Assembly: GCA_009618505.1 (NCBI GenBank)
Contig: WJOQ01000002.1
Span: 1 to 15,240, forward strand
Source of the DNA: Clostridia bacterium
Lineage (GTDB): Bacteria; Aerophobota; Aerophobia; Aerophobales; AE-B3A
DNA length: 15,240 bases
Reading direction: 5' to 3'
In this document: in pieces, positions 6,317-12,368 of the stretch
Numbering within the stretch: position 1 is the stretch's first letter
Layout: every line of letters starts with the position of its first letter
Program-made: the position numbers and the translations under genes
The notes under the pieces: generated by a model
The model's database searches: none
What the model was told of the DNA's origin: nothing
What the model saw: only the letters and a program-made list of their open reading frames with translations

Positions 6317-8098
6317 AATTTTAAATCGTAAGACTAAATCTTTTAATAGTTTAGGGTTTATTTTAAATCCCATTTTACCATTTTTCATTCTTATTTTTTT
6401 AAATCCTAATCTTTTTGTCCTAATACTTACCAACATAGAGGAAAGTTTTTCCTTATCTCCCCTTTCCTCGTTTAATTTATTTAAAAGATCTAGAGTCAGG
6501 AATTCCGGGACCATATTATCTTTAATTTGCTTAATAATCTCGGCTTCAAGACTCATTCCTTCTTCTTCTTCTTTTTCTTCCTGCATCTCTTCAATAATCA
6601 CCATAAATTCTTTCTTTCTTTCAGGATTAAGTATCATTAAAATTTGATAAAGAGGTTGCATAATCTCATTCAATCTTCTTCTGGATATTTGTTCAAATTC
6701 GGGCAATTCTTTTTCAAAGAAATTGGCTCTAAATATAGTCAGTCTATTCCGAAGTTTTAGAGATATCTCTTCATCGAAAGCTGCTTCTACTTCAATCCTT
6801 GAGTTTGCTTTCATTAAAAAAATTATACATCGACTTTCTATATCACTAGGAATTCCTTCAGTAGTACACATTGCTAAAGGAGCAAATACATCGAAATATT
6901 CTACCTGATCTTCACCTTTTTTGTTCAAGTTTATTCGAGAAACTCTCAATCCTCTTTTATAACGAGATTTAATCAGTCTCGCTACTTCGGGATTGCCATC
7001 GTTTCCCCATAATTTTATCTCATCAATAATTAAGGTTGTTTTAAAATAATCGGCTGATCTAAAAAGTGTTGCTTCTGTAGGAGAAGTTAATCTTTCACCT
7101 CTAAAGGCAAGTTGTTCTAAAACTTCCCCGGCCCGGGTTTTTCCAGTCTCTAGGACTCCATAGAAATATAATAAAGGAGTCACGTTAAATTTCTCAATAA
7201 GGTATGTATGGAAAATCCAGAGAGCCAAAAGCAAATAATCTGAATCAGAAGGCATTTCCAAATATCTTTCTATAAATGAGACAACTTCATCCAATAGTTC
7301 ATTCCCTTTTATATTAGTAGGTTCGGTCAAAATATCCACGTTGGGTATTTTTATGGGCAAATCCTGTTTGGGTATATAAATATTATCCCTTTCCAAGTAA
7401 GTAGGTTTTATGATCAACTTTCCTTCACTTTTGACTAGATATTTGACTATATCATCTTCCCTCACTAAATGGATAAGGTCGGGAATTAAGGTCTTAATAC
7501 CAAATTCTTTAATATCTTCTTTAAGGAAAGGAGTCTTTTTTGTTTCCTGATTAAATATACTGACACTAATTCTCCATTTTTTCTGTAACCATTTCTTAAC
7601 TTGGTCTTTATGCAGTACATCCAATTGTTTAATATCGGCTATAAAATCTCTAAAGGCTTCCGCTTGATATCCTTCTAAAGTGAGTTTATCCCATTTCCTT
7701 TTTTCGGCTTCTTGTTGTAATTTCTTCTCTATTTTATTGAGATCGGACATAATCACAAAAAATAAACCACCTTCTTGATTTTTCTTCTCGACTTTACTTA
7801 ATATTTTCTTTGCTGGTAGGCTAATACCGGCTCTATTAGCAAGATATTTAAGAGCCTCGGGAAAAGTGATTTTCTTGGAAAGTTCTATAAATTTAAAAAC
7901 ATCTCCAGATTCATTACAGCCGAAACATTTAAAATTTTGTTTTTCTGGATAGACTGTAAAGCTAGGTGTTTTCTCTTCATGAAAAGGACATAATCCTAGC
8001 CAATTTTTCCCACTTTTTTTAAGTTCAACATTTTCCTCTTGAATAACTTCCATAATATCATTAGCTTCTCGTATCTGTTCTTTATAATCCTCTTTCAT
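6290..8098 (-). CDS. CHC2 zinc-finger primase / P-loop helicase fusion (602 aa)
   Basis: The ATG at 8098 is chosen for its AAGGGGAAG site; an in-frame ATG at 8149 would overlap the preceding gene. Residues 33-92 are a DnaG-type CHC2 zinc-binding domain: C37-xx-H40 in CPFHEEKTPSF, then C58-xx-C61 in FKCFGC, with the usual GDVFKFI following. No TOPRIM signature is seen after it; 100-260 is a charged, uncharacterised region. Residues 308-425 are a P-loop NTPase: Walker A GVLETGKT (314-321), Walker B LIIDE (356-360), and a likely arginine finger near R423. The C-terminal 90 residues include an acidic run (503-513) and a probable winged helix. It likely opens and primes the virus genome from the nearby repeats. 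Without TOPRIM it may rely on a host primase or carry an unrecognised catalytic core. Confidence 0.8.
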   Translation of the reverse strand: MKEDYKEQIREANDIMEVIQEENVELKKSGKNWLGLCPFHEEKTPSFTVYPEKQNFKCFGCNESGDVFKFIELSKKITFPEALKYLANRAGISLPAKKILSKVEKKNQEGGLFFVIMSDLNKIEKKLQQEAEKRKWDKLTLEGYQAEAFRDFIADIKQLDVLHKDQVKKWLQKKWRISVSIFNQETKKTPFLKEDIKEFGIKTLIPDLIHLVREDDIVKYLVKSEGKLIIKPTYLERDNIYIPKQDLPIKIPNVDILTEPTNIKGNELLDEVVSFIERYLEMPSDSDYLLLALWIFHTYLIEKFNVTPLLYFYGVLETGKTRAGEVLEQLAFRGERLTSPTEATLFRSADYFKTTLIIDEIKLWGNDGNPEVARLIKSRYKRGLRVSRINLNKKGEDQVEYFDVFAPLAMCTTEGIPSDIESRCIIFLMKANSRIEVEAAFDEEISLKLRNRLTIFRANFFEKELPEFEQISRRRLNEIMQPLYQILMILNPERKKEFMVIIEEMQEEKEEEEGMSLEAEIIKQIKDNMVPEFLTLDLLNKLNEERGDKEKLSSMLVSIRTKRLGFKKIRMKNGKMGFKINPKLLKDLVLRFKIEDSEDYED

Positions 8099-8120
8099 TA
8101 TCTTCCCCTTTTTTTTTCTA

Positions 8121-8327
8121 TTATGGGTCCATATCTGGCAGTTCTCCATAAATCATTTCTTCACCGCAGCGATCACAGATAATTCCTGCATTTTCCGATT
8201 CCAAGATATAATTCAATTCATTTGATTTACTTCTCTCTTCTGCTGTAACACAAAGAACACAAACATTTTCTTTTGCATCTTTGCCTACTCCATACCCAAT
8301 AATATCTTCTAATCTTATCGTTCCCAT
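8121..8327 (-). CDS. Small zinc-ribbon protein (68 aa)
   Basis: Two CxxC pairs, C23-C26 and C51-C54, can bind one zinc ion as a ribbon. Between them lies a helical charged segment, and the C-terminus is acidic. The start ATG at 8327 follows AAAGGAGAAT, and the gene ends 22 bases before the primase-helicase start. Such small ribbons in viral replication modules often bind nucleic acid or a polymerase subunit. The partner cannot be told from sequence. Confidence 0.7.
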   Translation of the reverse strand: MGTIRLEDIIGYGVGKDAKENVCVLCVTAEERSKSNELNYILESENAGIICDRCGEEMIYGELPDMDP

Positions 8328-8338
8328 TTTATTCTCCT

Positions 8339-8515
8339 TTATTGTCCATTACTAACTCTGTTTTTCCTGCGCCCTTCGGCAATGAGCATATTCAAAAGTT
8401 TTCTATGCTTATTTTCTTGCTTTTGTTTGCAAAAGATTCTCATGATAGTGTTCATTTTATCAGTATAGTGACGTAGAACCTCATTAATGATTAATATTAT
8501 CTCTTTGCTGTTCAT
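8339..8515 (-). CDS. Small basic helical protein (58 aa), coupled to upstream gene
   Basis: The ATG at 8515 overlaps the stop of the preceding gene as ATGA, a classic translational-coupling junction, and the stop is 11 bases before the next ATG. The 58-residue product begins MNSKEIILIINEVLRHY. It is almost entirely helical, with a Lys/Arg-rich second half (KQKQENKHRK and EGRRKNRV). No family is recognised. Its exact fit between two genes makes it very likely real. Confidence 0.7.
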   Translation of the reverse strand: MNSKEIILIINEVLRHYTDKMNTIMRIFCKQKQENKHRKLLNMLIAEGRRKNRVSNGQ

Positions 8516-8829
8516 TCTTTCTTACCCCCTTTTATTCTTCGTTTTGGCTTCTCTAACCATTGCAACTGTAACAAGATTAACTGCCTTTGATTAAGCAACC
8601 ATTCTAAATCAAGCTCTTTCCTCTCTATCTGGCTTCGATAGAATAAGAGCTGCTCCTTAAACTTTTCCTTCATTCCCCCAAATTCTTTCTCACTTATATC
8701 TACTATCTTAATAAAGTCCTTTAATTGTGTTATTACTCTTCTACAGGTCATTATAACAATCTTATATTGCCTAAGTTTAAGCTCTAAGATTTCTCTCTCA
8801 AGCTGTATATATTTCGGCTCTCTACTCAT
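8512..8829 (-). CDS. Coiled-coil protein (105 aa)
   Basis: The start ATG at 8829 follows TATAGGAGAG. Residues 5-95 form a long amphipathic helix or helical pair rich in Leu, Ile, Glu, Lys and Gln, and the C-terminus is basic (KPKRRIKGGKK). There is no membrane segment and no metal motif. It is the first gene of the replication group left of the 8861-8988 regulatory region and overlaps the following gene by four bases. It may be a replication accessory or regulator; no function is recognised. Confidence 0.7.
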   Translation of the reverse strand: MSREPKYIQLEREILELKLRQYKIVIMTCRRVITQLKDFIKIVDISEKEFGGMKEKFKEQLLFYRSQIERKELDLEWLLNQRQLILLQLQWLEKPKRRIKGGKKE

Positions 8830-8860
8830 TTTTCTCTCCTATAATTTTTGCATAAAAAAT

Positions 8861-8898
8861 AGCAACGCTGCTTGATTATAAATTCAAGTTTTGTTGCT
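8861..8898. repeat. Imperfect dyad upstream of the coiled-coil gene
   Basis: AGCAAC (8861-8866) pairs with GTTGCT (8893-8898), and inside it CTTGA (8871-8875) pairs with TCAAG (8884-8888). The structure overlaps a TATAAT-like hexamer on the - strand (reverse complement of 8875-8880), so it may be an operator or a 5'-leader hairpin for the - strand genes. No clear -35 box was seen for that hexamer. Confidence 0.35.
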
Positions 8899-8900
8899 TC

Positions 8901-8928
8901 TTGACAAATCCAAATTACTTTGTATGAT
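8901..8928 (+). promoter_or_regulatory. Strong + strand promoter antisense to the replication operon
   Basis: A perfect TTGACA (8901-8906) and TATGAT (8923-8928) are 16 bases apart. Transcription would start near 8935 toward higher coordinates. No + strand gene lies downstream before 9740; instead a 14-bp hairpin begins at 8948, and both genes beyond it are on the - strand. It may drive a very short RNA or an origin-type primer. Confidence 0.6.
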
Positions 8929-8947
8929 AAATTCATATTCTGGTTTT

Positions 8948-8988
8948 CAAACAAACGCCGGGGCCAGAAAATATCCGGCGTTTGTTTG
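8948..8988. terminator. 14-bp perfect GC-rich hairpin, probable bidirectional terminator
   Basis: CAAACAAACGCCGG (8948-8961) and CCGGCGTTTGTTTG (8975-8988) pair exactly around a 13-base loop. In either direction the 3' arm is T-rich (GCGTTTGTTTG), like an intrinsic terminator with an interrupted T tract. On the - strand it ends the 9262-9003 pair of genes. On the + strand it would stop the transcript from the 8901 promoter after about 55 bases. Confidence 0.6.
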
Positions 8989-9002
8989 TTATATCCTTTC
9001 TA

Positions 9003-9113
9003 TCAGCCTTTTAGGACCTGGGCCAAGATCCAAATTCCCGCGAAGAAAACTGTCCAACTTATAATTAATGGAGTAACCCACCAATCCGCTGCTCTCTTCT
9101 TTTTAACTTCCAT
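9003..9113 (-). CDS. Very small single-span membrane protein (36 aa)
   Basis: The ATG at 9113 lies two bases after the stop of the zinc-ribbon gene and follows AAAGGAGAAAT. The product has a basic N-terminus (EVKKKR), a Trp pair, then a hydrophobic span (about 14-33, PLIISWTVFFAGIWIL) and a short basic end. This is a positive-inside single-pass peptide. Its function is unknown; it is expressed with the replication genes rather than the structural ones. Confidence 0.65.
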   Translation of the reverse strand: MEVKKKRAADWWVTPLIISWTVFFAGIWILAQVLKG

Positions 9114-9115
9114 GG

Positions 9116-9262
9116 TTATTTCTCCTTTTTTTGTCTAATTACCTTATTTTTATACCAACGAGGACTTTGACAATTAGGACACACAGCAACATCTTCTACA
9201 CGCGGTACCCATTCATGATGGCAATGCTTGCACTTGAGTTTTTCTCCTAATTTTATCTCCAT
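9116..9262 (-). CDS. Small zinc-ribbon protein (48 aa)
   Basis: The start ATG at 9262 follows AAAGGGGAAA, about 35 bases downstream of the predicted transcription start of the - strand promoter. C11-xx-C14 (KCKHCHHEW) and C28-xx-C31 (VCPNCQS) make a classic zinc ribbon, and the C-terminus is basic (SPRWYKNKVIRQKKEK). This pattern is common in small nucleic-acid-binding proteins and resembles Com-like or rubredoxin-like ribbons. As the first gene after the - strand promoter it is probably an early protein, perhaps a regulator. No specific target is visible. Confidence 0.75.
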   Translation of the reverse strand: MEIKLGEKLKCKHCHHEWVPRVEDVAVCPNCQSPRWYKNKVIRQKKEK

Positions 9263-9302
9263 GATTTTCCCCTTTCTATTATACTATCTTTACTTAGCAT
9301 AT

Positions 9303-9330
9303 AGTATACAACAAATAAATAATTTGTCAA
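9303..9330 (-). promoter_or_regulatory. Early promoter for the - strand replication operon
   Basis: On the - strand, TTGACA (complement of 9325-9330) and TATACT (complement of 9303-9308) are separated by 16 bases. Transcription would start near 9297, about 35 bases before the zinc-ribbon ATG. A second TATAAT-like hexamer lies closer to that gene. It diverges from the structural promoter at 9484. Confidence 0.75.
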
Positions 9331-9483
9331 TAGGTAAATTCCGAAATCTCGAAAATCCAGTCTCCAAATTCTCCTAATTTTCTACCCTAGGCAAATTCCT
9401 CTATTAGAAGGCCGAAAGTTAGCCTTGCCCCTGTATGTTTCTTCATCTTAAAAATCTAAGTGGCTAATTCGCCGTTATATGGC
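9331..9483. other. Divergent control region between early and structural promoters
   Basis: There is no gene here. The core AAATTC recurs at about 9337, 9368 and 9390 with diverging flanks, and a short stem AAGGC/GCCTT lies near 9410-9430. Placed between two outward-facing promoters, this is where an early/late switch protein would be expected to bind, but no clear operator palindrome is visible. Confidence 0.35.
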
Positions 9484-9511
9484 TTGACTTTCTTCTAGTA
9501 TGTATTATACT
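9484..9511 (+). promoter_or_regulatory. Promoter of the structural operon
   Basis: TTGACT (9484-9489) and TATACT (9506-9511) have a 16-base spacer. The expected start is near 9518, leaving a leader of about 220 bases before the first structural gene at 9740. Confidence 0.7.
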
Positions 9512-9517
9512 AAAAAA

Positions 9518-9716
9518 GTTAAAGCTTTACTTTAAATTTACAAAGGGGGCTGTGAGAGCTCTTTAAGGGCGAGGACTAAAATGGTTCCATAGCTTTTCCT
9601 CTACTGAGGGAAAAGACAATTGAGAGAAATCTTAAGCTGTGGAATAAAAAAAGATAATAAAAATAACAGGAGTCTGGACTTCAATTTTAGAATTGAGGTT
9701 TATGCTCCTTTTTGTT
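9518..9716 (+). ncRNA. Structured leader or small RNA upstream of the structural operon
   Basis: About 200 bases between promoter and terminator-like hairpin carry no open frame of note but show stems: CTTTTCC (9593-9599) with GGAAAAG (9609-9615) capped by a 2-bp stem and TACT loop, AGAGCTCT near 9555, and the long hairpin at 9677-9700. Either it is an untranslated leader controlling the capsid genes by attenuation, or a discrete RNA of about 200 nt released by termination at about 9716. It is not recognised as a known riboswitch or RNA family. Confidence 0.4.
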
Positions 9717-9720
9717 ATTT
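9661..9720 (+). terminator. Terminator-like composite hairpin in the structural leader (possible attenuator)
   Basis: Three nested stems are visible: AAATAACA (9661-9668) with TGTTATTT (9713-9720), GGAG (9669-9672) with CTCC (9705-9708), and an inner 10-bp stem (9677-9686 with 9691-9700, two G-U pairs) closed by TTAG. CTCC is followed by TTTTTG, as in intrinsic terminators. It stands 20 bases before the first gene, so full termination would silence the operon unless relieved or bypassed. Confidence 0.55.
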
Positions 9721-9739
9721 GAGGTAGGGGGGTAAAATT

Positions 9740-10321
9740 ATGAGCAATATCGCATCTCCTGTAGATTTTCTAAACTCGTATATTAGAAGTGGTACAGATT
9801 ATCAGATTGATATAGATTTAGCTCGAGATCTACCAGAACCACTATTTATAAATTACATAAGTCAACTAAACAAACAATTCGTTATACCTGCAAGAATTGC
9901 TTTTTCAGCTATCCAATCTCCTTTCGGAGTACATTTTTTCTACGCCCAATCCACGCCAGGTTTATTTCATACACAAAGACGTGTAGTCGACAAAATCCTC
10001 CTTATCTTTAGTAATTATTACCCTAGTGTTGATTGGGGGACGTCTGAGGGTGAGACTGACGAGGACCCGATAATTCCTGAAGAAGGAAAAAAGGAACCGT
10101 TACCTACTGATGTCTCTTGGTGGGATTCTTTTAAAGAATACTTCACTGTTATTTGTGCTCAAGGCTTTTGGTGGTTTAAGAAAGCTCCAACTATTAAGGA
10201 ATGGTTTGAAGAGAATAAAACATCCCTACTTATTATCGCGGGTGTTATCATAATTGTAGTAGTCCTCGTTTATTCGAGACCCTACGTCATTCTTGCGGGT
10301 AAGGTTGTGAAGAAGAAATAA
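9740..10321 (+). CDS. C-terminally anchored membrane protein, first structural gene (193 aa)
   Basis: This is the first gene after the structured leader; the ATG follows GGTAGGGGGG. The soluble part (1-155) has an aromatic N-terminal domain (to about 95), an acidic linker (102-117, EGETDEDP and neighbours) and a Trp-rich segment (127-155). Residues 162-178 are a clear membrane span, followed by a short basic tail (VVKKK). No enzyme motif or known family is recognised. The stop shares one base with the next ATG, so the two are coupled. It is probably a virion membrane protein carrying a domain on one face of the internal membrane. Confidence 0.65.
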   Translation: MSNIASPVDFLNSYIRSGTDYQIDIDLARDLPEPLFINYISQLNKQFVIPARIAFSAIQSPFGVHFFYAQSTPGLFHTQRRVVDKILLIFSNYYPSVDWGTSEGETDEDPIIPEEGKKEPLPTDVSWWDSFKEYFTVICAQGFWWFKKAPTIKEWFEENKTSLLIIAGVIIIVVVLVYSRPYVILAGKVVKKK

Positions 10322-10866
10322 TGGAAATCTCTAAAGTTTTTCTGCAGATAGGTAAAATGATGATAGAGGGAAAGAATGACCCTCAAGTAGATGAATTTGC
10401 CAAAGAGGTCAAGAATATCTCCGGGGATCTTTCGGATAATTTATTATGGAAGGTATCGAACGCAGTAACTTATACTAAGGATATTAAAGAATATTGGCAG
10501 AGCGCCTCAGAGACTTTAAATAAAGGCAGGGGCGATTGTGAGGACTATACTATTTTGCTAGGTGCTACTGCTTTAAGATTAGGAATTCTTACTAGATACA
10601 AAGTAGTTTCTATTAATGGCCAAACCTGGGAGCACATTTATCCTCTTTTTTATGATACAAGTAATAAAAAGTGGAATGCAGCTGATGGGACATTTAGAGA
10701 TAGCATAAGATTAGGTAAGGAATGCAAGCATCTAGCCGAGGCCACTTATGGCGTTGATGGCGGAGTCTATCAACTTGGCTCTTATATCGAGCGTTCTTCT
10801 TTTCAATGGATATTTGCGTTAAGTATTCCATTTTTGGTGATAATAGCAATACTGGCTTCTAAATAG
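10321..10866 (+). CDS. Transglutaminase-like cysteine hydrolase with C-terminal membrane anchor (181 aa)
   Basis: The Cys-His-Asp triad of the transglutaminase-like fold is visible: C73 in GRGDCEDYTILL, H105 in WEHIYPL and D122 in NAADGT, with the standard order and spacing. Residues 163-180 are a hydrophobic anchor. In bacteria and phages this fold usually acts as a cysteine protease or amidase and not as a cross-linker. On a virion membrane it could cut peptidoglycan peptides during entry, mature a capsid protein, or cross-link structural proteins. The gene begins on the last base of the previous stop codon. The fold assignment is firm; substrate and timing are inferred. Confidence 0.75.
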   Translation: MEISKVFLQIGKMMIEGKNDPQVDEFAKEVKNISGDLSDNLLWKVSNAVTYTKDIKEYWQSASETLNKGRGDCEDYTILLGATALRLGILTRYKVVSINGQTWEHIYPLFYDTSNKKWNAADGTFRDSIRLGKECKHLAEATYGVDGGVYQLGSYIERSSFQWIFALSIPFLVIIAILASK

Positions 10867-10875
10867 AGGTATAAA

Positions 10876-11112
10876 TTGGATGCACCTAAAACTGAGAGAA
10901 AGATACAGAACGGCGAAAATTCTGGCAAACCAGTTCGTGGAAGAGATAAAAAATCCTTCCGACAAAAACTTCAAGGAATCTTTCGATCTGCTTTTAATCC
11001 TGATAGGGTGCGTGTTCTTGGTCTCGTTGGTCTTGTGTGTGTTATCAGCATTATTTTGTTTCTTACTTTAAAGGGAGGAAAAAAGAATGGAAAAAATAAC
11101 ACCCGAGAATAG
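10876..11112 (+). CDS. Small basic single-span membrane protein, TTG start (78 aa)
   Basis: TTG at 10876 lies five bases after GAGGT. The product has a basic soluble part (1-45, KPVRGRDKKSFRQKL), one membrane span (47-66) and a basic tail (KGGKKNGKNNTRE) that overlaps the next gene by 26 bases. A second frame, ATG 10880 to 11071, gives 63 aa with its own hydrophobic end and stops just before the next ribosome site, so the call is ambiguous. I prefer the TTG frame because its codons are mostly purine-first and about 70% A/T in third position, like neighbouring genes; the other frame is near 50%. Topology matches the neighbouring anchored virion proteins. Confidence 0.5.
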   Translation: MDAPKTERKIQNGENSGKPVRGRDKKSFRQKLQGIFRSAFNPDRVRVLGLVGLVCVISIILFLTLKGGKKNGKNNTRE

Positions 11113-11629
11113 ACAAAAGATAATCCAAATGAGATTGGACGGCGCAACTTGGAAAGAAGTAGTTGAGAAGACAGGTCTGAGGCCAAACGCAAACACCGGT
11201 ATATACAAAGCGAAATGGTTCCTGGAGGGAAAGAGAGCAGCTAAGGCAAAACGAAAAGGAGAACCCAAAAAGAAAGTAGTCCAAACGCCTGTAAAAGAAG
11301 TGAAAAAGGAAGAGATAAAGGTACCTGTAAAAGAAGTGAAAAAGGAAGCGGTAAAGACGGTAGAAAAAGAGGTCGAAAAGCATATAAAATCTTCTGATAA
11401 GGCACCTGCAAAGATAAAGAAAAAGGAAGTAGCTGAATCGGAAAAGACTAAAGAACCTGCAGAGAAGAAAAACTCTTTTGGTCTTTGGGCTATCCTTATA
11501 ATAGCGCTAATAATCGGAGTAGTAGTAATATTCTTTCTACTGAAAGGGAAAAAATCAAAGATCGAAGCGCCAGAGGAAGAAAAGCCTAAGAGCCACGGAT
11601 TTGAGGGTCGCTGTTTGGAGGAATTGTAA
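11087..11629 (+). CDS. Helix-turn-helix protein tethered to membrane by Lys/Glu-rich linker (180 aa)
   Basis: Residues 5-50 look like a helix-turn-helix of the Sigma70-r4/homeodomain-like type (PENRQKIIQMRLDGATWKEV, then a second helix and recognition helix). Residues 50-130 are a highly charged Lys/Glu linker containing a duplicated PVKEVKKE unit (68-75 and 80-87). Residues 131-152 are one membrane span, followed by a short tail. The ATG follows AAGGGAGG. A DNA-binding head on a flexible arm anchored in a membrane is what would be needed to tie a genome to a virion's internal membrane. The dsDNA- and membrane-binding protein VP11 of phage P23-77 is encoded at a similar place. That equivalence is inferred, not shown by similarity. 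Confidence 0.7.
   Translation: MEKITPENRQKIIQMRLDGATWKEVVEKTGLRPNANTGIYKAKWFLEGKRAAKAKRKGEPKKKVVQTPVKEVKKEEIKVPVKEVKKEAVKTVEKEVEKHIKSSDKAPAKIKKKEVAESEKTKEPAEKKNSFGLWAILIIALIIGVVVIFFLLKGKKSKIEAPEEEKPKSHGFEGRCLEEL
11288..11348 (+). repeat. 25-bp direct repeat inside the membrane-tethered HTH gene
   Basis: The same 25 bases, beginning CCTGTAAAAGAAGTG, occur at 11288-11312 and 11324-11348, a period of 36 bases or 12 codons. They encode the duplicated PVKEVKKE unit of the linker and point to a recent in-frame duplication. Confidence 0.85.
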
Positions 11630-12141
11630 TGGAAGAAGAAAAAGAGGTACTTGATTTAGGCAAGATAGATCTTTCACAATTTGCTAAAGAGGAATCCAAA
11701 GAGGAACCTGGAGAGGAACGTGTCGAAGAAGGCCCCGGACCGGAAGAAGAGAAAGAGGATGAGTATGTAGAAGTAGCTTTATCTACCCAAATGTTGGTGA
11801 GTTTGGTAGGGATGGCTCTATCTATGCGCTACCTGCCTGACAAGAATGCAGTTAAAGCTTTCAATAAAAAATATCGAGAGGATCTACCAAAGATTATTGA
11901 AGACTTTGGCTTAGAAGAAGTTTTTGAAGAGGTACTTGCCTCTACTCTTAGTTTTAAGGTTAAGAAAACAGATGTTCTCGACATAGTTTTACCGGGTTGG
12001 GTTGGATTGGCGGTAGTGCTAGGAGTGTTAGTCGTAGCAGGTCTAATCATTAAGGTGCCTAGTAAAGGAAAAGTAGAAGAGCATAAGGACATAAGAGAAG
12101 GAAAAGAACATGGTTTAACAAAAGAGCCAAGAAAGGATTGA
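11629..12141 (+). CDS. Membrane protein with acidic N-terminus (170 aa)
   Basis: The ATG overlaps the previous stop by one base. Residues 1-48 are extremely acidic and probably disordered (runs of Glu with Pro/Gly). Residues 48-118 form a helical domain (around VEVALSTQMLVSLVGMALSMR and a following Lys-rich helix). Residues 123-142 are a membrane span, followed by a basic tail. The acidic head is opposite in charge to the Lys-rich arm of the preceding protein, so the two may interact, but this is speculation. No family is recognised. Confidence 0.65.
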   Translation: MEEEKEVLDLGKIDLSQFAKEESKEEPGEERVEEGPGPEEEKEDEYVEVALSTQMLVSLVGMALSMRYLPDKNAVKAFNKKYREDLPKIIEDFGLEEVFEEVLASTLSFKVKKTDVLDIVLPGWVGLAVVLGVLVVAGLIIKVPSKGKVEEHKDIREGKEHGLTKEPRKD

Positions 12142-12143
12142 TA

Positions 12144-12359
12144 ATGCAACGAACACAAAAAAACATAAAAACTAAGAAAATGGGAGGCAGTAGAAAACTC
12201 TTCAAACACGTGAAGCATTTTCATTGTATTTCTTGTGACAAAGATTTTCCTCTCAATACCAGAATTAAACTTTATCTTATTAACAAACATGGTTGGGTCT
12301 TTTGTGCTAAGTGCGAGAAGAAGATGAAGGCTATTTCAGAAAGAGAAGCTAGAAGGTAG
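12144..12359 (+). CDS. Small zinc-binding protein (71 aa)
   Basis: ATG 12144 is chosen because GAAAGGATTG lies at good spacing; TTG 12138 in the same frame would place that site too close. The N-terminus is strongly basic. C28-xx-C31 (FHCISCDKDF) and C54-xx-C57 (VFCAKCEKK) form a zinc-binding pair. It lies between membrane proteins and the packaging ATPase. A DNA-binding or assembly role is plausible; the family is not recognised. Confidence 0.7.
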   Translation: MQRTQKNIKTKKMGGSRKLFKHVKHFHCISCDKDFPLNTRIKLYLINKHGWVFCAKCEKKMKAISEREARR

Positions 12360-12368
12360 AGGCTAGAC

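Noticed and set aside
8920..9138. 72-codon + strand frame downstream of the 8901 promoter
   Set aside because: It begins within the -10 region itself, has no ribosome site and overlaps two better supported - strand genes.
10971..11383. - strand frames rich in Phe, Leu and Ser opposite the Lys-rich linker gene
   Set aside because: They are the mirror of Lys/Glu codons on the + strand, which read as Phe/Leu/Ser; no ribosome site or neighbouring - strand genes.
11829..12290. 153-codon - strand frame
   Set aside because: It is antisense to two + strand genes with good starts and reads as Ser/Thr/Phe-rich shadow sequence.
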